Part shown: piece by piece, positions 1 to 8,675 of the stretch
How positions within the stretch are numbered: the stretch's first letter is position 1
Layout: every line of letters begins with the position of its first letter
Origin: Podila epigama
Taxonomy: Eukaryota; Mortierellomycota; Mortierellomycetes; Mortierellales; Mortierellaceae
Direction: 5' to 3'
Length of the DNA stretch: 11,304 nucleotides
NCBI GenBank assembly: GCA_015679605.1
Contig: JAAAVE010000520.1
Coordinates: 6,304 to 17,607 of the forward strand
Notes under the pieces: generated by a model
The model's database searches: none
What the model saw: only the letters and a program-made list of their open reading frames with translations
What the model was told of the DNA's origin: nothing
Position numbers and translations under genes: made by a program

Positions 1-16
1 AGACAGACAGACAGAC
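1..16. repeat. (AGAC)4 microsatellite
   Basis: Four perfect AGAC units begin the window, followed by an A-run and a C-run, about 115 nt upstream of the BSD start codon. This is probably the promoter or 5' UTR of that gene. The repeat may extend outside the window. Confidence 0.8.
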
Positions 17-130
17 AAAAAAGCAGGAAACAGTCCCTTCACCCCCCTTTTGGCTCTTCAAAAAAGAGTGCGTCCATCACAACCCCATTATTCCACGCAT
101 TGCACAAATCTCACGTTCAAACAAGAACCA

Positions 131-2345
131 ATGGATGACCTCTACCAGTTTATGACGCCAATCCAAAGCACAGCTCCCAAGAGCCCTGCTACTACAGAGG
201 ATGATAGTGCAAACGCTACTGATTCCAGCCGCAATGAAACAGCGTCTTCTTCATCTGTGATCACCGCCGGACCTCGTGCTTCATGGTCCTCATGGGGAGC
301 TTCATTCAACAAGTTCATTGAACGCGGCAAGAAGGACATGAACGAGTTTGTTGATGTCACCCGCAAGGACCTCAATGAGCTCGTCCTCACCGTCCAAGCA
401 GAGTCTTCCACAACCATGACAACCCTCTCCAAGAGAGTCGAGGACCTTAAAAAGTCGACTACCTTGCCCGCATCCGTCTCTGCTGTTGTTGAGGGCATCA
501 AACATGAAATCACAGAAGCTGCTACCGGCGTTTCTTTGACGACACAGCAACAGACAACACCTGCACCAACTACAGTACCAACATCGCCATCTGCCCCGCT
601 ATCACAAGAAGAAGTGGCATCACAGGACAAGGCACATACGACTTTGAAAAATCACAAGGAGGAGGATGCCGAGGCGCATGCCACCGCTGACATGACTGAG
701 ACTGGTACCTCCAGCGCTACTACACCCGATACCCAGGCTTCTGCCACAAGAGAAGCGCCCCGAGCTGAAAAGAATACCCTGAGTTTTGCGAGCACCGCAA
801 GTCTATTCACGGCAGGAGCCAGCTCACTGACACAGACTCTGACCTCGTCAACCAAGGATATTAGTTCGTCTGCCAACCAACTCTTCAAAAAGACATTACC
901 TGTAGCTGCGGAGAAATTGCATTTCGCAGATGCAGACCAGTTCTTGAAGAACACGACCGAGTCCCTCAAGACAAATGGCTTGCTTGCCGAACAATACGTC
1001 AACAAGTTTGGTGCCGGTATGGCCAACTTTATCAATAATGCGGTTGTCATCTCAGCACCTTCCGAGACTAAAGATACTACCTCTCGAAGCAAGAAGATGC
1101 TGTAAGTATTAAGAAGTTCACTATATTTCTTGTTATCGTGTTTGTTGGTTTTTTTTTAGACAACATTAAAAACAAAAGGCTGAAACGATGACTACTCAAA
1201 CCCTCTCCACCTTCTTATCCGAAGTTTTGACCGAAAGGCAGCAATGCTCGAACAACTTCGCCTGGATCCTGCCACATACACGGTCGACCCTATGACGACG
1301 ATCGCGGATAATGATATTGTGGGACTCGAGCGCTACAAGTATTTCCTTCAAACATTCAACATGGCCGAGTACCAGCAGCGCATCGCAAGGCTTCTGAATG
1401 AGTATCCTGAAGTGAAGACTTTGATGCACAAGCTTGGTAAGGAAATGAAGACTTTGTACATGACGAGAGAATGTCTTCATAACATTAACAATCTTTCATA
1501 TTTTCTATTCTTTGAAAAGTCCCATTGGAAGTTGCGGATGAAGAGTTGTTTTGGCTCCGATATTACTTCCGACTCTATGAGCTCGAAGAAGAAGAAAAGA
1601 GGCGAAAGAAGCTTGTTCAAGGTAAATGAAAGAAAAACTATTGGTTATGCGGGCAACACGACCAAGCAATGAGAAGGCGCACTGACGAATGACCCTCTCG
1701 AACTATGTGTTCCTTCTTTTTCGACAACAAACAAAACTTGTAGAGGCAGGCAATGACTTGGCCGAAGAAGATTTCGCGTGGGATGACGAGGAGGATGAAA
1801 GCTCAGAGAATGCAGCGTTGGAGCATGGAAGCGTAACGCCAAAAGCTGAAAAGGCGGCAGTGGACTCTTCAACGACACCCAAGGGTAGCCAAGCGTTAAG
1901 AGCTTCGACCACACTGACACCTGAGGCATTGGCGTCATCTCTCTCGGCGCTGCCGGTGCCATCGGCGTCGGACGCGACAGGCGACCACAACCGTGCGTCG
2001 GATTCAGAGGATGAATGGGGCAACGAGTCACCAAAATTGGTGGCAAAGTCAACACCTTCAACATCTGCCACTGTAGCCACAACTACAGGGGGAGCAACAG
2101 CGACAGGCTCATCGGCTGGAGGGATGCTCACTGTGACCAAGAGCCCTACGAGCATGAGTTCCACACGAACGAGCGAGGATTCGTATGCAGTGGTTGATGG
2201 TACGGAAACACCGGTGCGCATGGCTACTCAGAGTGTCCAATCCATGACCTCTGCAGCATCGTCGCCAAAGGTGGCGGAGCAAAGTCAACAGACAAAACCA
2301 AAAATTGAGTCAAAGGATGAAGACGACTGGAGTGATTGGGAGTAG
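131..2345 (+). CDS. BSD-domain protein (Dos2/BSDC1-like), four exons
   Basis: Proposed exons are 131-1101, 1225-1436, 1520-1621 and 1744-2345, giving 628 residues. The start is the first ATG of the frame, in good context (accaATGG). The last two junctions restore the frame cleanly (codons split after one base). The first junction needs the acceptor at 1223-1224, the only AG in range that joins the 1102 donor to the BSD frame. The N-terminal part is Ser/Thr/Ala-rich with a Trp motif (WSSWG) followed by a charged, probably helical segment (FNKFIERGKKDMNEF). The BSD domain lies at about residues 360-415, with the family's aromatic signature around F405-W406 and Y410-F411. It is followed by a Glu/Lys-rich helix, an acidic patch and a low-complexity Ser/Thr tail ending DDWSDWE. 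Fungal Dos2 and animal BSDC1 share this plan; their molecular role is poorly defined. The family call is firm, the function is not. Confidence 0.85.
1102..1224 (+). other. Intron 1 of the BSD gene, with an unusable upstream acceptor
   Basis: The donor is GTAAGT at 1102. The best-looking acceptor, a run of T followed by AG at 1158-1159, cannot be used productively, because the BSD frame has a TGA at 1181-1183. Joining the 1101 donor to 1160 also meets TAA after two further codons. The acceptor at 1223-1224, preceded by a moderately pyrimidine-rich stretch, keeps the frame and gives the expected segment FDRKAAMLEQLRLDPATY just ahead of the BSD domain. The boundary is inferred from frame and family resemblance, not from transcript data. 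Confidence 0.65.
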
Positions 2346-2509
2346 TTATAGTCTCTCCTTTATTGAGTACGATACGTAATGAAAATATTTTGTTGTGCTA
2401 TTCATTTTGAATGGATTTGTGTGTATATGTGCAAATGTGTGTACAAACATGTATGACTATGCGAGTGGATGGAGTACGTAGGATGAGAAAACTTGAGGCG
2501 TTGGTCAAC
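2346..2509. other. Convergent 3' region between the BSD gene and the F-box relic
   Basis: This 164-nt AT-rich spacer separates the TAG of the BSD gene from the last stop of the F-box relic. It should hold both 3' ends. I see no convincing coding sequence or strong hairpin in it. Confidence 0.5.
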
Positions 2510-4488
2510 TCAGTTGTGACGTGCAAGCATCGGCCACTTGGACTTCATCCGTGCTGGCCAGATTTCACGATCGAAACAACCCTTCAGCTCATTGATGTAA
2601 ATCTCCTCAAGTTTGTCCAGTTTGAGCAGATGATCCAGTCCACAGTCCTTAACAGCTCCAGGTTCCTTGAGGGCGAACATATGACGAAGGGACTGCTAAT
2701 GCCAAACAGATTCACCGCGAGTTCTGCATCGTCCTGAGTTCGAGCAAGGCCCTTGAGATGCAACTCCTTCAAATGAGTAAAGTTTGCGATACGCTTACAA
2801 ATCTTTTCCGAGATCTGTGCAGAACGGGCTGTCACACGCTCCAGCTTGCCTGCCATTTCTCTCGCATCTTCCTCGTCACTGTCCCAATCCCAGTTGGAGA
2901 ATCGCTTGAGTTGAAGCCCTGGTATCTCGAGATGAAGACGCTTAATGTTGTTGCTTGCCCAAGCTCTGCCCTCAGTATCACTTGTAGGATCGATCGTGTG
3001 CCCATCTCCAATAAAAACCTTCAATTTTGTGCACAAAAGAGGGCACAAGACGCTGCGCCAGGGATGTCGTCGGGAGGGAGGGAAACATCCAGCGTTTCCA
3101 AATTTGGACAATTCTCTGCGATAGAAATCAGGATTGAGGCCGTAACGCTGGGTGCCTCAAAGTAAGTTAGATTTGCCAAACAACTCCACCATTCCAACCC
3201 TTCATAAAGATATCCTATTTCCATGTCTTCGTTGCGAGCAATGAGGATGTCGGTAGATGATATCTTATCCATCTGCAAAACACGGAGGTCGAACACTGGC
3301 AGATCCTCTTCATGGCCCATGACCATTGGCAATGTCTGAAAGGTGGTCGCCGAATATAGAGACGTGATCGGGTCTGTTGTAAAATTGGCCATGTGCAGCT
3401 CTTTAAGTGGCCCGGCCTGCTTCAAGATGTGGACAAGGCCGTCCACACCTCCAGTAACATCTTCGACCCTCAGTGCATCTAATTTCCGAGGGGAAATTGT
3501 AATGGACGGACAAAGGAACGGAAGCATGTCAGGCATGCCCAGATGGGTCACGCCGCCCGTGTCCATCTGAAGTTTGTCTTCAGACAGCGATGTCCTCTTG
3601 TCACGGCCATAGTGGCCGACAAAGAAGCCGTCCAGTCCTGGAAAGTCTGCCAGGATATTGGCTTGGGCATCGGGGGGAGTATAGGCGTGCAGGATCAGAC
3701 GTTTGAGATTCGGCAGGGACTTTAGAGCTTTGAGGCCTTCAGGAGAGACAGAGTTCTGATAGATGTTGCGTTCAATGCATTACGTTCCGGACGAAAATGA
3801 TTCGAGTTTGGATAGGAAGGGTGCGAGTACGCGGAGGTCGTCGTCGTTCAATGGGAATCTTTCAAAGGCTTTGAGCTTGGTGAGCGATTGGATGGTCTTG
3901 TAAAGGAATGTCCGTGAGGGCAACCATGAATTCTTGTCCGAGGCCACAAGGCCATTGTAGTACAGCGTCTCAAGGTTTGGGTTCTGGGCAATGAGCTGCC
4001 AGATACAACACAACCACACCAATGTTTCTGGACAGCCTGGCTCTACACTGCGCTCAAACTCAGATGCTGGTGCGAGAGGTAGCTCAATGGGTAAGATTTT
4101 CCTCATCGTCGTCTGGTTGACTACTGGGCATGATTTTCAGGAACTGTAAATTTTCGCAGTCGCGCGATCTGGCACAAGCTTCGAGAACCATGAAATGTCC
4201 TGTGGTTAACTTGCGGATATGCTTTGCGTTTTTGGTTATGGCTGATTTTAGTTGATCCAAACGCTGTCCCGCTTTTCGGCCCCGGGCAGGGTTTGCGGCG
4301 TTGAGTATTGCCAGCCAAGGTCCGTCTGTGTCATCGAGGGTATGCCAAAGTTGGGGGCAAAAGTTCAGATTCCAGGCGCTTGACACTTGCAGGCATCGAG
4401 TGAGATCTTTCAAAGTGAGGAACTTTCCAATTTGGAGAAGGAGTTCAGGAGTGTCAAACAGACCAGGAGCAGCGGAATGGAGCGACAT
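2510..4488 (-). pseudogene. Degenerate F-box / leucine-rich-repeat protein gene
   Basis: Read from 4488 downwards, the product begins with an N-terminal F-box (LFDTPELLLQIGKFLTLKDL, then ..LQVSSAWN..LWHTL). LRR-like segments follow, such as NPNLETLYYNGL, SLPNLKRLILHAY, NCPNLETLDVSL and LKELHLKGL. F-box proteins normally recruit substrates to SCF ubiquitin ligases through Skp1, and the LRRs bind the substrate. The reading is broken four times: a frame change near 4090-4120, an in-frame TAA at 3780-3782, a frame change near 3050-3070, and another near 2650-2680. After the last, the C-terminal end reads KLDKLEEIYINELKGCFDRE and stops at TGA 2510-2512. The recovered pieces cover about 650 residues, a plausible full length for the large F-box/LRR families of Mortierella-like fungi. 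I see no GT-AG introns that would remove these breaks. A relic is the best reading; assembly errors are the main alternative. Confidence 0.8.
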
Positions 4489-4594
4489 GTTGATTGGAAG
4501 AGATGGATTGTGGTGGGAACGGTCAAATGATGTGAAGAATGGGAAAAATAGTTTATTTTTTCAGGGACAGACCTACTCACAGCGAGACACCAAT

Positions 4595-4634
4595 TGATTC
4601 GACGCCATGATTCGACGCCAATGATTCGACGTCA
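4595..4634. repeat. Three tandem copies of a 13-nt unit
   Basis: TGATTCGACGCCA occurs at 4595-4607 and directly again at 4608-4620. A third copy at 4622-4634 follows one extra A and has C changed to T, creating GACGTCA. The block lies about 110-150 bp upstream of the F-box relic's start codon, where binding sites would be expected, but no factor is identified. Confidence 0.85.
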
Positions 4635-5212
4635 ATCGTGACTGCCGCAAGGTGGCAAGGTGGGTTCAAATTTTTTGCTTCCTCTGCTTCCAGGCAGGAT
4701 AGAAGAGGCTCATGTAAGCCACAAGTGTGTTGAGCGGCTCAAACTCTTGGATCACCCACATAGAACGCGTCCGTTACCATGGTTCTACTCATCATGGTTG
4801 ATTGCATGTACGAAAAAAAAAAAAAAGGGAGGAGAGTTGTCAACCAAAACTACTGAAGCGTTCATCAAAGGATGCACTGTGAAGGTTGACGAGTGAACAG
4901 CTTGAACAAATGATGTCGATGGTGACTATCAAGAAAATATAGGGTCGAGGCGAGGTTCATTTGACGACGCCATGTGTGATAACGCGCGGGCAAAGCTTGG
5001 CGTGGAGCTGCTAAACATGATCCATGGCCTGTAATTGAACCTATGCAAATAGCAAAAGCTGGTATCACTGGTTAGATGCTTCGTTTGATCTAAAGACTTG
5101 TGTAAATCGACGTTGGGTTAGGATGTATGTTGAGAAAAAAAAGCATTTTTGGCAAAAAACGCGACACTGTTGGCTAACATGAGAGCAACTTTGAGCAATA
5201 GCAAGACTAATA

Positions 5213-5218
5213 CACGTG
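5213..5218. promoter_or_regulatory. CACGTG E-box upstream of ATP7
   Basis: A palindromic CACGTG lies about 280 bp upstream of the ATP synthase subunit d start codon. Such boxes bind bHLH factors of the Cbf1 type in fungi. One occurrence of a 6-mer may be chance, so a functional role is only a suggestion. Confidence 0.3.
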
Positions 5219-5391
5219 ATTTAGGTAGCAATTGCGATTCACAATTCTCCCTTTTTGTTTGTGCTTGGTCGCCCCGTTTGCCTCCGCCTCGTTCGTTCCA
5301 AAAGTGTTGTTGTGTGGGTGGGGTGTGAGAGAGGTTAGTTGTGTGTTGAAAGTGAGTGAAAGAGAGACATTTCCTTCAATTAATTGAAGCG

Positions 5392-5487
5392 CTTTTTCAT
5401 TCTGTCTCCTTCCTTTAACCTTCTCCCCTCTCCACTCAATTCCTCCCCCTTTCCTCCTCCCTCCCTCCTCCCTCCACTCTTCATTCT
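5392..5487 (+). promoter_or_regulatory. Pyrimidine-rich leader before ATP7
   Basis: A nearly pure C/T stretch of about 95 nt, with repeated CCTCC units between 5440 and 5475, ends just before the ATG. CT-rich tracts of this type often precede the transcription start or form the 5' UTR of highly expressed fungal housekeeping genes. That fits an ATP synthase subunit with strongly biased codon use. The exact transcription start is not visible. Confidence 0.55.
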
Positions 5488-5494
5488 ACACATC

Positions 5495-6943
5495 ATGTCT
5501 GCTGTTAAGGCTGCTGCTGCTCACATCGACTGGACCAAGTTGTCCACCTCCCTCGGCCTCAAGACCGAGACCGTTGCTGCCCTGAGTGCTTTCCGCAAGC
5601 GCAACGAGGAGGCCCGCCGCGTCTTGACTGATCTCAAGGAGCAGAAGACTGCTGTTGATTTCGCTCATTACCGCAAGGTTCTCAAGAACCAGGCCATCAT
5701 TGACGAGGTCGAGAAGGCTTTCAAGAACTTCAAGCCCGCTACCTATGACGTCCAGGCCCAGATCAAGTCCATCGAGGCTGTCGAGTCCAAGGCTGTATGT
5801 CTTTCTTACACCATCCCTTTCCAATCTTTTATTTTTGACACATCATCTGCAACCCTATTCTTCAACCCGGCACTACCAATCAACAACTGTCAGCCATCAC
5901 TACACTCTCCATGTCTTGATAGTCGCCTTTGACATTCAACACATACACACATACATGCAAACACTCGCTCTAGACAAGGGAAAACAACAACGGCAACATC
6001 AACAACAACAAATGGATAGAGAGCTGATGTATTCAAACATGCGCAACAGTAGCAATCAGCTTTTTGCAACCCATCATCAGTATAGCAACTTGATCAGGCA
6101 CAAGATTTAGTCGGCTCAACGGCTCAACAACAGTTGAGATCGCATCTCTTCTCTCCTCTGTACAACAAGAGTTGCAATCTCATCTCATTCTTTCGACATC
6201 TCTCCCATCGTCTTGATCATCATTGCAGTAAAAAAGGGACCAAACGGAAAAGTGATTTGGTAGAGATGTGTTATTCGACAGATCTTGCACCAAATCATAC
6301 CACGATGCGTTTACAATGCATGATTATTTTCAGTAGCATCAAGGGGTCATCGAAACGAACAAACATGGAGGGGGCGTGCAGGATTGACGAAATTGTACAA
6401 CAGTCTTTATAAATTTGGACCCCTTTTGCGGTCGACTAACGAACAATATCTGTTAATCAATCCTATAGCTTGAGCGCGCCAAGTTCACCGCCACCAAGGT
6501 CGAGTCTGAGCTCGCTGATCTTGATGCTACCTTGAAGAACATTGAGACTTCCCGCCCCATTGATGAGCTCACCGTAAGTTGCCTGCATTTTGATAGTTGG
6601 ACATTCCCTGCTCGAAGCAGCTTGATTTCAAGCTTACTCGAAGAAGCTTGTTACTATGTTGTCAAATTGATTGTTTCATGGTCAGGACTGAAAGGCCTCT
6701 GTGACAATATTTGACTACTTGAGCTGTGTATTCTGATTGCAAATCAAACATGTCTCTTCTCTTCTCTTCATACTCACCGTTCACTAACGCACGTTTCAAC
6801 GCACTATTCAAAACTACTCTTAGGTTGACGATGTTCTCAAGTCCCGCCCCGAGATTGCCGAGAAGGTTGATGCCTTGTTGGCCAAGAACAAGTGGGACAC
6901 CAAGGGCTACAACGACAAGTTCGGCTATGTCACCCTCTTCTAA
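5495..6943 (+). CDS. ATP7: Mitochondrial F1Fo ATP synthase subunit d
   Basis: Exons are 5495-5794, 6469-6573 and 6824-6943, all phase 0, giving 174 residues, the length of yeast Atp7. Subunit d belongs to the peripheral stator stalk, which holds the F1 head still against the rotating ring in the inner mitochondrial membrane. Recognisable features are the N-terminal MSAVKAAAAHIDWTKLSTSL, the charged helical middle with AFRKRNEEARR and the FAHYRKVLKNQAIIDEVEKA block, PATYDVQAQIK, and a C-terminus of the type NKWDTKGYNDKFGYVTLF. No cleavable presequence is obvious, as in yeast. Donors are GTATGT (5795) and GTAAGT (6574); acceptors are CTATAG and TCTTAG. Codon use is strongly biased (AAG, CTC, GAC, GCT, GCC), as expected for high expression. 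The start at 5495 is the first ATG after the pyrimidine leader. Confidence 0.95.
5795..6468 (+). other. Long intron 1 of ATP7 (674 nt)
   Basis: Bounded by GTATGT and CTATAG, with a good branch-site candidate (GACTAAC) about 35 nt before the acceptor. It is five to eight times longer than the common introns here. It contains CAA/ACA-rich stretches (5985-6015) and a small perfect hairpin, CTCAAC-AACA-GTTGAG, at 6123-6138. The reading frames inside it have no recognisable domain. I found no clear C/D or H/ACA snoRNA signature by eye. Confidence 0.75.
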
Positions 6944-7195
6944 ACCTTCTAAACATGAAAAATACGACTCGACGTCGTCTTTGTCAAAAGTCCATATTAA
7001 AGAAAATATAAAATTCATCAAATTCACCAAAAAAATGACGTGTGTGCGTGCGCACCGACATGAGACCTTTTTTTTTTTTAGTAAAAATAGTCTTGTGGTT
7101 TGTTTCTTTTCTTTCTTTCTTTCTTTGTTCACCCTCCATTTCACACAACTCTCCATCCAACAACCTTCTCGCTTTCATATTATCATTCAACAACA
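6944..7195 (+). promoter_or_regulatory. Spacer between ATP7 and the SNARE gene
   Basis: About 250 nt holds the 3' end of ATP7 and the promoter and 5' UTR of the SNARE gene. The left part is AT-rich with AATATAAA-like sequence near 7004, a possible polyadenylation element. A T-run near 7070-7079 and a (TTTC)n pyrimidine tract at about 7107-7125 precede the SNARE start, like the CT-rich leader of ATP7. Confidence 0.5.
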
Positions 7196-8437
7196 ATGTA
7201 AGACTGGAGACTTTGTATTGCAGTCATTTACATTTGAAGTTGTCACTTTGAGCAGCTCTTCTTCACTTGCGGAATCAATTGTTGCTCACTCATTCAATGT
7301 AATGTGCACCTACATTATGTCTTGTTTTGATTAGGTCTACGCCCAACTCGACTCCCTACGACCCCCATTCGGGACCTTCCTCAAAGACTGCTCAATTGCA
7401 GCAGCAAGTGAATGATGTCGTTGGGATTATGCAACAGAACGTAAGGAGTCATTTATTCTTTGCTATTCGTTTCTGTGCTTGTTCAACACAGGAGTTGCGA
7501 GCGATATTTATGCATACTCATTTTCCATCATTGAATTGTCATTTATCACCTTTACAGATTGACTCGGTCCGTGATCGTGGAGCTACTCTCGACTCACTCC
7601 AGCACAAGACAAGTAAGTTTACAGGCCAGCGTTGAACAAGTTTTGTTTTCACTTTCTGCTCTGCGGTTTTTGCTGGAGTTTGAAGGCGGTCAGTACAAGG
7701 AACCCGAGGGGATGAGATGCACTCAAAGGACAGTGTCGACACCTCTCTTCCTTCCCCGACAGTCATTAACAACACAATACAACACACCACACCACATAAG
7801 CAAAGGACAGTGTCAACACCTCCCTCCCTCCCAACAGCCATATTTTTTACAACTCGCACAGATGTCACACATGCTGTTAAACATTATGCCGCAAACAGGT
7901 CTTGGCACAGCCTGTTTTGTTTGATTATTTTTGGAAGAACAACAAACCAGCGTTTCGAGTGGTTGACGTGTAAGACAAAGTCAACAAACACTCTTCTGTT
8001 GTCTGCGAGGGGATCATTCGACAGTAAAGGGGATGGACGGATGTTGGTGTTGTTCATCTCTTGCGCTGCTGTTGTTTGTTTTTTACTGTCGTACTGGTGT
8101 AACAAGTGTCTGGCAGCTGGGGAAAATCATTTTGTCGCTTGATGCTTACTAACTCTTGTTCTTCTCTCTGTCTTTTTTTTTTGTCATCAGCCGATCTTGA
8201 ACAAGGTGCTGTCCAGTTCCGAAAGGGTGCTTCGGGTGTTCGTCGACAGATGTACTGGAAGAACATGAAAATGCGCCTCTTGATCGGATTGGGCGTTATT
8301 ATTCTCCTGATCATCATCATTGGTAAGGGCGACACTGGCTAATATTGGTAGCAAGGAAAAAGTGTCCCAAGCTAACGTTTTATTTTTCCTTTGTCTGTTT
8401 TCTCTCTCGCATAGTTCCGATTGTCAAGGTCAAATAA
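7196..8437 (+). CDS. R-SNARE, synaptobrevin/VAMP (Snc-like), start codon split by an intron
   Basis: Coding exons are 7196-7197 (only AT), 7335-7440, 7558-7612, 8191-8322 and 8415-8437, giving 105 residues. R-SNAREs on secretory vesicles pair with plasma-membrane or endosomal Qa/Qb/Qc SNAREs to drive fusion; yeast Snc1/Snc2 act in exocytosis and endocytic recycling. The short N-terminus (MSTPNSTPYDPHSG) precedes the SNARE motif at about residues 21-77, with the zero-layer Arg at R43 in VRDRGATLDSL. The conserved juxtamembrane RRQMYWKNMKMR follows, then one transmembrane anchor at about 84-102, and the lumenal tail VPIVKVK, similar in form to the Snc tail. The start is AT|G: no in-frame ATG exists before TCT ACG CCC in the unspliced frame, which is closed by TAA at 7300-7302, while the GTAAGA donor at 7198 joined to the TTAG acceptor at 7333-7334 makes ATG exactly. 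Every other junction restores the SNARE frame. Confidence 0.92.
7613..8190 (+). other. Long intron 3 of the SNARE gene (578 nt) with a direct repeat
   Basis: Donor GTAAGT at 7613; acceptor TCATCAG ending at 8190 after a long T-run. Inside, two imperfect copies of a sequence of about 38 nt lie at 7724-7762 and 7801-7837, both beginning CAAAGGACAGTGTC, continuing with a CCTCC-type pyrimidine run and ending in ACAG. The A/C-rich sequence between them is simple. The copies resemble branch/acceptor regions, so they may reflect an old duplication within the intron or latent acceptors. Confidence 0.7.
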
Positions 8438-8675
8438 GTCTTTGAAAAATAGGGGAAGGCTGACTCGCTTTCTTTTTTTCCACCAACCTCCTTTTTTTTT
8501 TCTCGACCTCGATTTTCACTCATCTGTTATCCGTATTTGTATCAATCATTTGTATATTTCACAGCATCATGCAGAACACTTTGTCAATATAGCATCTTTT
8601 TTTTAGAAAACTGTAGTTTTCCAGAGACATGGGAAATGTTTTGCTTTACTTTTTTTTAATCCAAAGTTATGTTGT
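8438..8675. other. Convergent 3' region of the SNARE gene and the secreted-protein gene
   Basis: A 238-nt T-rich spacer with several T-runs on the plus strand, between two genes ending toward each other. It should contain both polyadenylation regions. There is no supported gene in it. Confidence 0.5.

Larger units (their letters stand above)
4489..5494. other. Intergenic region between the F-box relic and ATP7
   Basis: About 1 kb without a supported gene. It should hold the promoter of the F-box relic (left side) and that of ATP synthase subunit d (right side). Recognisable items are a 13-nt tandem repeat (4595-4634), an ACGCGT box (4765-4770), an A-run near 4811-4825, a CACGTG E-box (5213-5218) and a long pyrimidine-rich stretch just before the ATP7 ATG. 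The short reading frames here have no recognisable domain and look random. No tRNA-like fold was noticed. Confidence 0.6.

Noticed and set aside
142-630. Minus-strand open frame opposite BSD exon 1
   Set aside because: It mirrors Ser/Thr/Ala-rich coding sequence and has no domain; the plus-strand reading leads into a recognisable BSD protein.
3780-4106. Introns as the explanation of the breaks in the F-box gene
   Set aside because: Around 4090-4120 no suitable GT...AG pair is seen. At 3780 the only candidate (GTAATG to CTATCAG) would be 28 nt and would shift the frame away from the continuing LRR frame.
5655-6110. Plus-strand open frame of 151 codons across ATP7 exon 1 and intron 1
   Set aside because: It is an off-frame shadow of exon 1 running into the intron. 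The GTATGT donor and the continuation of subunit d in exon 2 explain the region.
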